Source: Hymenobacter metallicola
Lineage (GTDB): Bacteria > Bacteroidota > Bacteroidia > Cytophagales > Hymenobacteraceae
Length of the DNA stretch: 64,000 nt
Direction of reading: 5' to 3'
Assembly (NCBI RefSeq): GCF_004745645.1
Contig: NZ_SRMB01000003.1
Location: 310,001-374,000 of the forward strand
The notes beneath the pieces are model-generated. The model worked only from the letters and a program-made list of their open reading frames with translations. It did not search any database and had not been told where the DNA came from. Shown one piece after another: positions 33,473-42,023 of the stretch (positions are counted from its first letter, which is position 1; the number at the start of each line of letters is the position of its first letter). The position numbers were made by a program, and so were the translations under genes.

Positions 33473-33691
33473 ATGAAAACATTTAGCCTCCTTTTGCTAG
33501 CTGGTATGGTAAGCGCCGATGTGCTGGCGGCTTCGGTTGCGTCTCCCGTAGCATTGTCAACTACCAGTAATACGTGTTCCGTACTGCCAGCAGCGCAAAG
33601 CACTGCGGCCGATGCTCTCAAGCGACGGAAGCGTAAAAAGTCCCGGCCCGCCTACCGCCGCTTAGGTACCCGACAAACCTACAGCTATTAA
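33473..33691 (+). CDS. Small secreted cationic protein (paralogue 2)
   Basis: A 72-residue exported mini-protein with the same plan as its upstream neighbour: signal KTFSLLLLAGMVSADVLAAS, a neutral spacer containing one Cys (TTSNTCSVLP), then a basic tail DALKRRKRKKSRPAYRRLGTRQ with 11 Lys/Arg, ending in aromatic TYSY. Sequence identity to the first copy is low outside the signal and the KR-rich core, so they are paralogous by layout, not close copies. Terminators and AT-rich promoter DNA separate the two, so they are separately transcribed. Function unknown. Confidence 0.78.
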   Translation: MKTFSLLLLAGMVSADVLAASVASPVALSTTSNTCSVLPAAQSTAADALKRRKRKKSRPAYRRLGTRQTYSY

Positions 33692-33692
33692 C

Positions 33693-34370
33693 CTAAGCGG
33701 CTGGAGCCAGCACCGCCGGATCGTTGTTGGCCGGCGAGTTGACCAGCGTGCTCACCACATATTCCTGCATCAGCGCGGCTGAATACGGTTGTAGCAGAGC
33801 CTGATGGCTACTATTGGGCTGGCCATCATCGAGCCAAGCTAACTCAGCCTGTCGGTCGGGCAGAATTACAGGCATGCGGTTGTGCAACTGCATCATCAGC
33901 TCGTTGGGCTCGGTGGTGATGATGGTGAAGGTAGGAACCACCTCCCCCGAACTTCGGTCGACCCACTCATCCCAAAGGCCCGCAAAAGCAAACGGCTGCT
34001 CATTGCGCAGCAAGATCCGGTGGGGCGTTTTTGGGCCTTTGACGGTGGGGGCGGTTTGCTGCCATTCGTAGAAACTGTCGGCCAGCACGAGGCAGCGGCG
34101 GCGCTGCAGTAGCTGCCGGAACGACGGTTTCTCAGGCAGGGTCTCCGCCCGGGCGTTAATCGGCTTGGGTGCTGCTTTCACATCTTTAACCCAACCGGGA
34201 AGCAAGCCCCACTGAAACAGCTGAATGCGGCCCGGCTCGGTGTTCGTAATGATGGGCAATTGCTGGGAAGGCGCTGCATTATAGGTCGGCGGTACGGGCT
34301 CCAGAAAGCTGGCGTCGAAGCGCTCCTCAATAACGGGTGCCGGGGTAGTGAAGGTATAACGGCCGCACAT
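33693..34370 (-). CDS. SOS response-associated peptidase (SRAP/YedK/HMCES-like)
   Basis: A 225-residue SRAP domain protein. It starts MCGRYTF, where Cys2 is exposed after Met removal and crosslinks to abasic sites in single-stranded DNA. Other conserved blocks are PTYNAAPSQQLPII (the Asn next to the active site), WGLLPGWVKD, INARAETLPEKPSFRQLLQRRRCLVLADSFYEWQ (with the catalytic Glu) and FTIITTEPNELMMQLHNRMPVIL (the His). All expected residues are present. The ATG at 34370 is the family start, and an in-frame extension to 34484 is rejected. It is convergent with the second cationic-protein gene, with a gap of one base. Confidence 0.95.
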   Translation of the reverse strand: MCGRYTFTTPAPVIEERFDASFLEPVPPTYNAAPSQQLPIITNTEPGRIQLFQWGLLPGWVKDVKAAPKPINARAETLPEKPSFRQLLQRRRCLVLADSFYEWQQTAPTVKGPKTPHRILLRNEQPFAFAGLWDEWVDRSSGEVVPTFTIITTEPNELMMQLHNRMPVILPDRQAELAWLDDGQPNSSHQALLQPYSAALMQEYVVSTLVNSPANNDPAVLAPAA

Positions 34371-34570
34371 AGCTGGAAAAGTGGTTAAGCAAAGCAGCAG
34401 CTTTGCCGGTGAAAAGGCATTCTGGGTACGCCTTTCCATGACCGGGAGTTGTACCGCCGTTAGGGTCCGAGTATGTATGACCACGTATATTTTGCCCGCC
34501 TGTAGTCTGCACGGCTGGATTCGGGCTGGCGGCGCATCGCATAGGTATGTGACCTAACGGGCCATGAAGC

Positions 34571-34608
34571 AACACGACGCCGTCGGCAAAAGCCAACGGC
34601 GTCGTGTT
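34571..34608. terminator. Hairpin at the 3' end of the T9SS gene
   Basis: AACACGACGCCGT (34571-34583) pairs with its complement (34596-34608), with a further GGC/GCC step and an AAAA loop. No clear T-run is present on the minus strand, so termination may be weak. Confidence 0.55.
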
Positions 34609-34643
34609 GTTCAGCCAGAAGATGCAGCCGTACCAGTTGCGGC

Positions 34644-36827
34644 TTAGTGGCGTACCAGCGGAAACACGAGCTGGGTAGCGGGGCCACTTACCTGCACCAG
34701 ATAGGTACCGGGCGCCACTCCTTGCACGTCGAGGGGCTGTTTCTGGGCCCCAGTAGCCAGGTAGCGGCGCAAAACACGTCCCGTTAGGTCGGTGAGCTGC
34801 ACGGCAAGCTCTCCGGCGGGAAGCCCGGTCAGGTCGAGTGTAGAAGTACCAGTGCTGGGGTTAGGATACACGGAAACGGCCAGCTTAGGCTTGCTGCTTT
34901 CCGCAAACTGCACGGTACGCACGGGGCTAAAGGAAGTAGCGCCATTCGTATCGACCTGCCGCAACCGATAGTAGATAGGCTGACGCGACAACCGGGACGC
35001 CTGCTTATCCCGGAACTGGTAGCGGGACGCGGCAGAAGTAGTACCGTGGCCGGCTACCGTGCCGATAGCCTGGAAAGTAGTGGCATCCAGGGAGCGTTCT
35101 ACCTCGAAGTGGTCATTGTTTTTTTCCGAAGCGGTGTTCCAATTCAGCACGGCATCTGCTTGGTCGGCCGTAGCGGTGAAAGCCGTTAGCTCCACGGGCA
35201 AAGGGTCGCCGACGCTGGTGACGAGCGAAGCGGTGTTATTGCTCATCGTAGGATCAGGCACGGAAGAAGTAGAAGTGGCCTGGCTGTTCATCGTAGCCGG
35301 CTGCGAAGCCGGCACCCGGAAAACGGCGGTATTCACAATCGGCGCGGCGCCATTCGCCACAGAATTAACGACGGAATAGGTAATCCAGCCCGTGGTGGGG
35401 TCATACGTGCCATTGGGCGCCGTAACAGCAGCCTGGGACAAGCCGGCCGGTATGCGCAGCTTGGGCACCACGCTCAGCGCCGTTACACTACCTCGGTTGG
35501 CCGTGGTCATGGTATACGTCACGACGTTGCCCCGCGAGGTGTTGGCCGGACCACTGAGCGTAGCCGCGAGGTCGGCTCCCTGCACCGTTATGCGGATGTT
35601 GGCCGGGCTAGACGTGTAGTCTTCGCCCAGAATAGAACGCATGGTGTAGGGAATTACCAGGGTACCGGCAAAGGTACCGGAAGGCGTAAAAGTGACTACC
35701 CCCAGCGCATCGACAGCAAAACTGCCTTTGTCGGGTACCGCGAGGGTTTTCTGGATTCCAGCCGTGGTAGGGTCCAGGTCGACGGAGGTAACGTCGATGC
35801 TGCTGCCAGGGGCTACATCATTGGCCAGCACCGGAATAATCAGGGGCACGTTGTAGACCGTGCTTACTACGTCGGTGTTGGCAAAGGGCACCTGTACGAT
35901 GTTCAGGTTACGAATTTCGTGAATGTTGGTGCTGCCACCGGTTGAGCCCGAAAAACCCAGGCGCAGGTTGGGCGGCGGGGTGGGCACCACGAAATTGTCG
36001 ATGGCGGTGCGCACCGAATTGCCATGCTGAATCCGAACTGAAATGCGGTAGGTTGTCTCGGTTCCAACGGTGGTTGGCACCACGTCGATGTAGGCGCGGC
36101 GGTAGTCGTCGGAGCCGGGTTGGGCGCGGGCCGTGGGCACGTCGATGCTAAAATCCAGGGCACCGGGCTGGGTACCGGTCAGGTAGGGGTAATCCGTTGA
36201 GGCCGAGCCGTCGCCGGCCCCGCGAATGGCAATACCATTGGGCACCTTACCCGTGGCATCGAGGACAGCACTGCCGCCCGAGCGACCTTCGGCCCCGTTA
36301 GAGAAGTTGCCAAACTCGTCGATACCGATACCGATATAGCCTTTGGACACGCCAGCGGCCATGGGGTCGATGGTTTTCTGGGCGTACCCCAACGAACCGC
36401 CCGAAGCCCCGATACGAAAGCCGCCGGGCTGGTTGGCATCGACCAGGAACACGCTGAAGCCATCGGCGCCAGCCGTTGTGGTTTTGCCGTAGGAGAAAAA
36501 CTCAAACGAGATGGTAAAGCCGGCCGAAGACGGGAAGCCGACATTGTCGATGGCGTAGCCGGCCTGGTTGGTTTCGGCGTCGGTGAGGCGCAGGTAGCCA
36601 CTACCCACGGCATCGGCGGTGCCGCCGGTTCCGGTCAGGCGGGCGTCGCCGCCAAAGGTGAAGTTGGAGGCGGTGCTTCCTTTAAAGGTTTCGTTGCGGG
36701 GAAAGGCTGATACGACCTGGGCCTCCGCGGCGGAAGAAAGCAATAGGCTGCCGGCTACAGCCCAGATGGTTTTACGCCAACGCTGCACCGCAGCGCGGGT
36801 AGATGAAATAGTACAAATTGCTTGCAT
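34644..36827 (-). CDS. T9SS-exported lectin-like protein with C-terminal sorting domain
   Basis: A 727-residue surface or secreted protein. It has a Sec signal (AVAGSLLLSSAAEA) and an L-type-lectin-like domain at about 45-270 (FPRNETFKGSTASNFTFGGDARLTG; FTISFEFFSYGKTTTAGADGFSVFLVDA; GYIGIGIDEFGNFSN), then cadherin-like repeats, a DUF11 conserved repeat domain (about 425-540, TMTTANRGSVTALSVVPKLRIPAGL) and a fibronectin-like piece. The C-terminal 75 residues (VSVYPNPSTGTSTLDLTGLPAGELAVQLTDLTGRVLRR ... GTYLVQVSG) are a type A T9SS sorting domain. It is probably an adhesin or glycan-binding surface protein. Confidence 0.93.
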   Translation of the reverse strand: MQAICTISSTRAAVQRWRKTIWAVAGSLLLSSAAEAQVVSAFPRNETFKGSTASNFTFGGDARLTGTGGTADAVGSGYLRLTDAETNQAGYAIDNVGFPSSAGFTISFEFFSYGKTTTAGADGFSVFLVDANQPGGFRIGASGGSLGYAQKTIDPMAAGVSKGYIGIGIDEFGNFSNGAEGRSGGSAVLDATGKVPNGIAIRGAGDGSASTDYPYLTGTQPGALDFSIDVPTARAQPGSDDYRRAYIDVVPTTVGTETTYRISVRIQHGNSVRTAIDNFVVPTPPPNLRLGFSGSTGGSTNIHEIRNLNIVQVPFANTDVVSTVYNVPLIIPVLANDVAPGSSIDVTSVDLDPTTAGIQKTLAVPDKGSFAVDALGVVTFTPSGTFAGTLVIPYTMRSILGEDYTSSPANIRITVQGADLAATLSGPANTSRGNVVTYTMTTANRGSVTALSVVPKLRIPAGLSQAAVTAPNGTYDPTTGWITYSVVNSVANGAAPIVNTAVFRVPASQPATMNSQATSTSSVPDPTMSNNTASLVTSVGDPLPVELTAFTATADQADAVLNWNTASEKNNDHFEVERSLDATTFQAIGTVAGHGTTSAASRYQFRDKQASRLSRQPIYYRLRQVDTNGATSFSPVRTVQFAESSKPKLAVSVYPNPSTGTSTLDLTGLPAGELAVQLTDLTGRVLRRYLATGAQKQPLDVQGVAPGTYLVQVSGPATQLVFPLVRH

Positions 36828-37224
36828 AGCGCATGGTTGAAAGATTGGAAATAGAGCGGCGTATGCAATAGGTCCTCAATGAAACTAAACTTTAGATTGA
36901 AAGGCAACTAGGTGTCCAAGGGAAATATTTATTAAGTGCAAACCGCACCGTAAATACTTTGTCCAATCATGTTATTTTTAATTAAAGTCATATTAATTTA
37001 TTACACAATATCCACCTTATATTACCCAATATATATTCTTCATTACCACCTAGCGCTCTGGCAAGCCACGCGCGCTGACGGTAGAAAACTTGCACGTATT
37101 TAATCCAATTCCTACCTAGTCCGGAACCAGTGCCTTGGTGCCCCGCTGATGCCGCTTGCAACGTGGGGAAGCAGCTTTCAGCCGACTTTTGCATCCTTTG
37201 CCCAATCACCCATTACCTTTTCCT
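36828..37224. other. 397-bp AT-rich divergent intergenic region
   Basis: This region separates the T9SS protein (minus) from the M61 peptidase (plus). It is AT-rich from about 36900 to 37060 and must hold both promoters. I find no gene, hairpin or repeat of note and cannot place a convincing TANNTTTG box. Confidence 0.5.
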
Positions 37225-39030
37225 ATGAATGCCTTGCGCATAGCAACTCTGCTAGGCAGCCTGCTGGCCGCCGTGCCGGTAGCCCAGGCCCAAAAAGCCC
37301 TGACCTATACCGTTGATATTGATCCTAAGACGGAAGACCTGTTTCAGGTGCAGCTCGAGACGCCCAAGCTGCGCCAAGAGCAGAATGTGTATCAGTTTGC
37401 GGCTACGGCCCCGGGTACTTACCAGATCATGGATATCGGGCGCTTCGTGCGCAAGTTTGAGGCTTTCGACGCCAAGAATCAGCCCCTGGAAGTCAAGCAG
37501 CTCTCGACCAACCAGTGGCAGCTACAGGCCCCGGAGAAAACCCGCTTTATCCGCTACACCATTGCCGAAACCTGGGACACGCCGGTAAAAGAGCACCGCG
37601 TGTACCGCATGTGCGGCACCTCCCTGGAAGCCGACCACGCGTTGCTCAACGGCCAGGGCATTTTTGGCTACCTGCAGGGCTGGCAAGACAAGCCCCTGCG
37701 CATCAAGCTGAATTATCCCGGCGACTGGAAAATCGGCACGGCCCTGACCACGGACAAGCAGGGCTACTACACCGCCAAAAACTACGACCACGCCGTAGAC
37801 TCGCCGTTTTTACTGGGCCGCCTGACCGAAGCCAAAACCAAGCTCGGCGACGCGGAGGTGGCGTTGTACTGCTACTCGAAGACCGACCAGGTGAAGGCCG
37901 AGCCCCTGCTAGGCTACATGCAGCAGATGCTTAATGCGGCCCAGGCTTTTCTGGTGCAGCTGCCGGTGAAGCGTTACACCTTCCTCTACCACTTCGACGA
38001 CCAGAGCCACGGGGCCTGGGAGCATTCCTACTCATCGGAATACGTGCTGCGCGAAGCGCCCCTGACGCCGGAGTCAGCGAGTCAGATTACCAGCATTGCC
38101 GCCCACGAGTTTTTCCACGTCGTGACCCCGCTCAACATCCACTCCGAAATCATCGAGCAGTTCAACTTTGTGCAGCCCACGGGCTCCGAGCATTTGTGGC
38201 TGTACGAGGGCACGACGGAGTGGGCGGCGGGCATGATGAAGCTGCGCGGCGGTTTGGTGCCGTTAGATGAATACTTAAAGGAGCTGTCGGGCAAGGTGAG
38301 CTACGACCACACCCGGGCCGACACGACCTACTCGCTCAGCAAGCTGGGCCTGAACTCGTTCAGCGACGAAGGGCAGCGGCAGTACGGCAACATCTACCAG
38401 CGCGGAGCCATGACGGCGGCTCTGCTCGACCTGCGCCTGTTGGAGCTGAGCGGCGGTAAGCGGGGCCTGCGCGAAGTGATGAACGAGCTGACCAAACGCT
38501 ACGGGCCCGACAAGCCCTTCAGCGAAAAAACCTTCTTTGACGATTTCACCAAAATGACCTACCCCGAAATCGGGGACTTTTTCACGCGTTACGTAAAAGA
38601 CGCCCAGCCCCTGCCCCTGCAGGAATACTACGCCAAAGTAGGCATCCGCTACACCCCCGTGCTGCACACCGGCCGCCAGGTTACGTCCCTGGGCGCCGGC
38701 GGCGTCTCGTTTGCTTCCAGCGGCACCACGGTGCAGTTCGACGCGGTACCGGCCACGCTGCAGGCCTGCGGCATTGCCTCCGGCGACGAGCTGGTGGCCT
38801 CGGGCAGCACGGCCATTACGCCCTACACCCTGAAGCAGGCCCTGACCGAGCTGAAGGCCCGGAAGCCCGGCGAGGAATACGAGTTGACTATCCGGCGCGG
38901 CGGGGCGGAGAAAAAGGTCCGGTGCCAGCTGGTGGCCCAGGAAGATATCAAGCGCTACGACTTTGCCGTGGCGCCCGACGCGACCCCAGCCCAGCTGACC
39001 CTGCGCCAGGCATGGCTGAAAAATCTCTAA
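37225..39030 (+). CDS. M61 family metallopeptidase (glycyl aminopeptidase-like) with PDZ domain
   Basis: A 601-residue exported zinc peptidase. It has a signal peptide (LRIATLLGSLLAAVPVAQAQ) and an M61 N-terminal beta domain (TYTVDIDPKTEDLFQVQLETPKLRQEQNVYQFAATAPGTYQIMDIGRFVRKFEAFD). The zinc motif HEFFH is at about residues 294-298, followed by HVVTPLNIHS, and the third ligand is expected in YEGTTEW about 40 residues later. A C-terminal PDZ-like domain follows (SSGTTVQFDAVPATLQACGIASGDELVASG ... YELTIRRGGAEKKV). All expected active-site features are present. The ATG at 37225 is chosen over an in-frame upstream codon at 37156. It ends at a strong terminator. Confidence 0.94.
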   Translation: MNALRIATLLGSLLAAVPVAQAQKALTYTVDIDPKTEDLFQVQLETPKLRQEQNVYQFAATAPGTYQIMDIGRFVRKFEAFDAKNQPLEVKQLSTNQWQLQAPEKTRFIRYTIAETWDTPVKEHRVYRMCGTSLEADHALLNGQGIFGYLQGWQDKPLRIKLNYPGDWKIGTALTTDKQGYYTAKNYDHAVDSPFLLGRLTEAKTKLGDAEVALYCYSKTDQVKAEPLLGYMQQMLNAAQAFLVQLPVKRYTFLYHFDDQSHGAWEHSYSSEYVLREAPLTPESASQITSIAAHEFFHVVTPLNIHSEIIEQFNFVQPTGSEHLWLYEGTTEWAAGMMKLRGGLVPLDEYLKELSGKVSYDHTRADTTYSLSKLGLNSFSDEGQRQYGNIYQRGAMTAALLDLRLLELSGGKRGLREVMNELTKRYGPDKPFSEKTFFDDFTKMTYPEIGDFFTRYVKDAQPLPLQEYYAKVGIRYTPVLHTGRQVTSLGAGGVSFASSGTTVQFDAVPATLQACGIASGDELVASGSTAITPYTLKQALTELKARKPGEEYELTIRRGGAEKKVRCQLVAQEDIKRYDFAVAPDATPAQLTLRQAWLKNL

Positions 39031-39052
39031 GGCTTTTACTTCCCGCAACATC

Positions 39053-39088
39053 AAAAAGCCCGGGCTGCTACGGTAGCCCGGGCTTTTT
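39053..39088 (+). terminator. Intrinsic terminator after M61 gene
   Basis: Perfect 14-base arms AAAAAGCCCGGGCT (39053-39066) and AGCCCGGGCTTTTT (39075-39088). Confidence 0.9.
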
Positions 39089-39151
39089 CGTGCATCTTTT
39101 GCCTCACAGTTAGGGTATGCAATAAGGCGGCCTCTCCGCTGCCGTGCCGTT

Positions 39152-39484
39152 ATGCCCCTGACCTCCGAAAAGCTTCTGACTGTCGACTCCAGCTTTGTGC
39201 TGACGGGCCTGGGCGTGCTGGTGCGCACCAACCCGGAAACCGGCCAGCCGCGTCTGCTGCACTACCCGCTGCACACGGTACTGGCCGTGGTGCTGGTTTT
39301 TGCGGATGGGCCGCCGATGACGGCAACTGCCAGCGTGGAGGAAGTAACCCGTTCCTCGCCCCTGGCGGCCCAGGCCATGCTGACCGAATACGCCCTGCTG
39401 CTCCAGCTGCCTGAACCAGTAGCGGTACCAGCGGGCACCGAAGTGTGGCTGGCCGCCGAGCAGCCGGCCGACCCTTGGCTGTAA
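39152..39484 (+). CDS. Small conserved-looking protein, unknown function
   Basis: A 110-residue soluble protein without a signal or Cys. It is beta-rich (TVDSSFVLTGLGVLVRTNPETGQPRLLHYPLHTVLAVVLVFADGPPMTATASVEEVTR), followed by a helix (SPLAAQAMLTEYALLLQLPEPVAVPAGTEVWLAA). The start is an ATG at 39152, flanked by terminators, so it is a single-gene unit. I do not recognise a family. The codon use matches the neighbourhood, which supports a real gene. Confidence 0.72.
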   Translation: MPLTSEKLLTVDSSFVLTGLGVLVRTNPETGQPRLLHYPLHTVLAVVLVFADGPPMTATASVEEVTRSSPLAAQAMLTEYALLLQLPEPVAVPAGTEVWLAAEQPADPWL

Positions 39485-39489
39485 AAACG

Positions 39490-39523
39490 AAAAGCCCCGG
39501 CCGACGAATCGAGCGGGGCTTTT
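39490..39523. terminator. Bidirectional intrinsic terminator
   Basis: AAAAGCCCCG (39490-39499) and CGGGGCTTTT (39514-39523) form a stem with T-runs on both strands, between convergent genes. Confidence 0.85.
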
Positions 39524-39540
39524 GCTTGACAACTACCTAC

Positions 39541-40092
39541 CTACTTAATAGCTACGGGCAGCTCCAGGTTTTCCCAGCGCAGCACAATGCCGGGGCTGGC
39601 CACTTCTTAAACCAGGCTTTCCGTCATGGTAGCGGCTTTACGCGGAGTGGCCGTTACGCGGAGCGCGTCCTGTTTTTCATCGTATTTGAAAGCCCCCCAC
39701 TGCTTGGCCGTCTTGTTGAAAATAACGGTCCAGTCTTTTTCGGTAGGAATCACGAAGAAGGCGTAGGTACCGGCGGGCAGCTTCTGGCCCTGCACGGTCA
39801 CATCCTTGCTAAACTCTACCGTAGTCGCCTCGTTGGCTCCGGCGCGCCACACTTTGCCATAGGGCACCAAGCCCCCATACACCGAGCGGCCCTTCACGCT
39901 GGGGCTGCTGTATTTGATGGTAACCGTGGCAGCGCCAGCCTTGCCGGTAGCCGTAGCAGCCGGGCTGGCGGGAGCGGGCTTGGCAGCCGGGGCGGCAGAG
40001 GTAGCAGCCGGCGCTGTTTGAGCCATGCTCACGGAAGCCGCAAACAGGCCGGCCACCAGGGCCGCGGAGAAAATCGTGCGGTTGTTTTTCAT
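39541..40092 (-). pseudogene. DUF2911 domain-containing protein with in-frame stop near the C-terminus
   Basis: An exported DUF2911 protein: signal SAALVAGLFAASVSMAQ, a Pro/Ala linker, then IKYSSPSVKGRSVYGGLVPYGKVWRAGANEATTVEFSKDVTVQGQKLPAGTYAFFVIPTEKDWTVIFNK. The frame meets TAA at 39607-39609 after MTESLV, giving 161 residues. The same frame continues for 21 codons after the TAA (EVASPGIVLRWENLELPVAIK) to TAG at 39541. That tail is exactly the expected DUF2911 C-terminal strand (LRWE...VP). So either a Tyr/other codon mutated to TAA, or there is a base error. The truncated form may fold poorly or still work; the family's last strand is missing. Confidence 0.85.
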
Positions 40093-40254
40093 GGGGACAG
40101 GAAGGGAGTAGGGTGAGAACTAAACCACGGCGGCTACGCGGCCCCGGCACTGGTCAAAGTCACGGACCGGGGCTTGACGTTGCTTTCGCCCGGCGAATAT
40201 TACCATTTATCTATTACCCCTCTAGTTCAGAAACCTGCCGACTTCCAGCAGTTT

Positions 40255-41256
40255 TTACTCGGCGGCTACAACCGGGGCGGGCTGGGGGGTGCGGGAAGGA
40301 GCCTCGGCGCTGGCCAGCCGGGGCCAGCCGTCGTGGTATTCCAGCCGGTCGAGTAGCATCACGCGCCGCGAGTAGCCCTGGGCATCGTCGATGGCGTCGA
40401 AAATGGGCTGCTGCGGGTCGATGGCGTGGTAGGCCAGCCAGTCCTGCCCGGCCGCATCGGTCACAATGGAGTTGTGGCCGGGGGCGCGCCAGTGACGGTT
40501 GGTTTCCAGAATAATGCTGTGGCCCTGCCCGCTGGCTTCGGCCAGCGTTTCAAACGGCCCCATGGCGTGGCGGGAACGGGCCACCATGACGCCGTAGTGG
40601 GCATCGTCGCCGCAGCAGTTGTTGCCCGAGTAGAACAAAAAGTACCATCCCTGGCGCAGCACCACCCAGCTGCCTTCCAGCAGGCGTTGGTAATTGTCGG
40701 GGCTGTCGTCTTCGACGGGGTGCACCAAGGCCAGCGGCTCAGAGCCGGGCGCGAAGGAAATCCGGTCGGGGGCCAGCTCCTGCACCAGCAGCGGGCCAAA
40801 GCCCGAGCCCCAGTACAGCAGCCGCTTGCCGGTGGCCGGGTCGTCGAAGGCCATGGGGTCAATGTTCAGAAAACCCGGGCCGCACTGCAACGGGTGGCCG
40901 ATGTCGGTAAAAGGCCCCTGCGGAGCCTCAGCCACGGCGACGGCCAGGCAATAGCCTTTTTCGTGGTTGGGCAGGGCCGAGTAGTACATGTAGTAGCGGC
41001 CCTGGTGCTCACTCACGTGGGGGGCCCACAGCTTTTGCGTGGCCGAGGCCCACTGCGGCTTCTGCGGCAGCGCGTCGGCCAGCAGTTCCCACTGTACCAA
41101 ATCCCGTGAGCGGGCCACCTGCATGTTGATAATCTGACCCCGATACTTGGTTTGGGTGCCGTAGGCGTAGTAAAAGCCGTCGGCCGCCTGAATAATGGTG
41201 GGGTCGGGAAAGTCTTCGTCTAGAATCGGGTTTTGGTAAGTGGCGGCGGTTGACAT
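40255..41256 (-). CDS. Glycoside hydrolase family 43 protein
   Basis: A 333-residue five-bladed beta-propeller hydrolase of the GH43 clan, acting on arabinan- or xylan-type side chains. The catalytic base is expected at Asp18 (NPILDEDFPDPTII), the pKa-modulating Asp at about 133 (LNIDPMAFDD) and the general acid Glu at about 194 (LLEGSWVV). The blade repeats YYMYYSAL, RLLYWGSG and WYFLFYSGNNC are typical. There is no signal peptide, so it may act in the cytosol or be missing one. Substrate cannot be assigned. No PUL-like SusC/SusD pair is adjacent, so this is an isolated enzyme gene flanked by two genes with internal stops. Confidence 0.93.
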   Translation of the reverse strand: MSTAATYQNPILDEDFPDPTIIQAADGFYYAYGTQTKYRGQIINMQVARSRDLVQWELLADALPQKPQWASATQKLWAPHVSEHQGRYYMYYSALPNHEKGYCLAVAVAEAPQGPFTDIGHPLQCGPGFLNIDPMAFDDPATGKRLLYWGSGFGPLLVQELAPDRISFAPGSEPLALVHPVEDDSPDNYQRLLEGSWVVLRQGWYFLFYSGNNCCGDDAHYGVMVARSRHAMGPFETLAEASGQGHSIILETNRHWRAPGHNSIVTDAAGQDWLAYHAIDPQQPIFDAIDDAQGYSRRVMLLDRLEYHDGWPRLASAEAPSRTPQPAPVVAAE

Positions 41257-41370
41257 AGGCTAAGCTGGTTACAGGAATGTATCCGTTGGCCCCTAAAGCA
41301 GACCAACGCTACTTCTACGGTTTTGCGGCCCGCTGCGCCCATCCACACGACCACCTTGGACTTCGCGCAC

Positions 41371-41763
41371 CTACTGCTGCTGCAGCCACACGTAGGCCGA
41401 GGCTACATCCTCGAACGTGCCCACCGTGGGTCGCTGAATGGCCAGCAGCACCTTTTCGCTGGCCTGGCGGGCGGCAAAGTCGCGGGGGAACACCCAGGCA
41501 ATGTAGTGCAGGCCAGCCCGCAGCATTTCCTCGAGCCACCAGGCGCCCTACTCCGTGAGCTGCACCGTGGTGCGCGTGATGCTGGAGTTATCGTTGAGGA
41601 TTTTGGGACAAGGGTATTGCCGCAGGCTCTCCAGCATCAGCATGCAGGCCTGCTGCGACGAATCCTGGGTGTGTTCCCCTTTCCAATCGACGTACAGCCA
41701 CTGATTATGCGCATCATACCCAATGTAAATGCCGGGCTCGTCGACAACTGAAAGCAACTGCAT
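41371..41763 (-). pseudogene. STAS-like small protein with in-frame amber codon
   Basis: A 130-codon frame starting ATG at 41763 (MQLLSVVDEPGIYIGYDAHNQWLYVDWKGEHTQDSSQQACMLMLESL). It meets TAG at 41548-41550 after TVQLTE, at codon 72. In the same frame it continues GAWWLEEMLRAGLHYIAWVFPRDFAARQASEKVLLAIQ and ends AYVWLQQQ before TAG at 41371. Hymenobacter genomes carry many proteins of this type (about 130 residues, WLYVDW near the start, NDNS in the middle, a W-rich second half, AWLQ at the end), similar to STAS/SpoIIAA-like domains. The stop sits where TGG (Trp) would be expected, so a single G-to-A change explains it. Pseudogene, or readthrough or sequencing error. Confidence 0.75.
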
Positions 41764-42023
41764 AAGACAAAACAAATAGCTGGGCCTACCGGACCAGCCG
41801 CGGATAGCCAGCAAGATACAGCGTGGCCCGAGAAGTAGAACCGGCTCCCTGCCCTCCCCCGCTGGCCGCCTCAGCGAAACTTATCAGCCAGAGCGGGTGT
41901 CTTTCCAAGCACCGGGGCCATATCAGGGTTGCCAGACTGTTGATCTTTACCGATCTTGCTAATCGTCGCTTCTGATTTCTGACCTGTTTTTCGCTCTTTT
42001 CTCTTCTTCACCTACTTGCGTCT

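Noticed and set aside
41323..41751. Plus-strand frame overlapping the interrupted STAS-like gene
   Set aside because: The minus-strand frame matches a known protein pattern over its full length across the TAG, while the plus-strand frame has no recognisable features.
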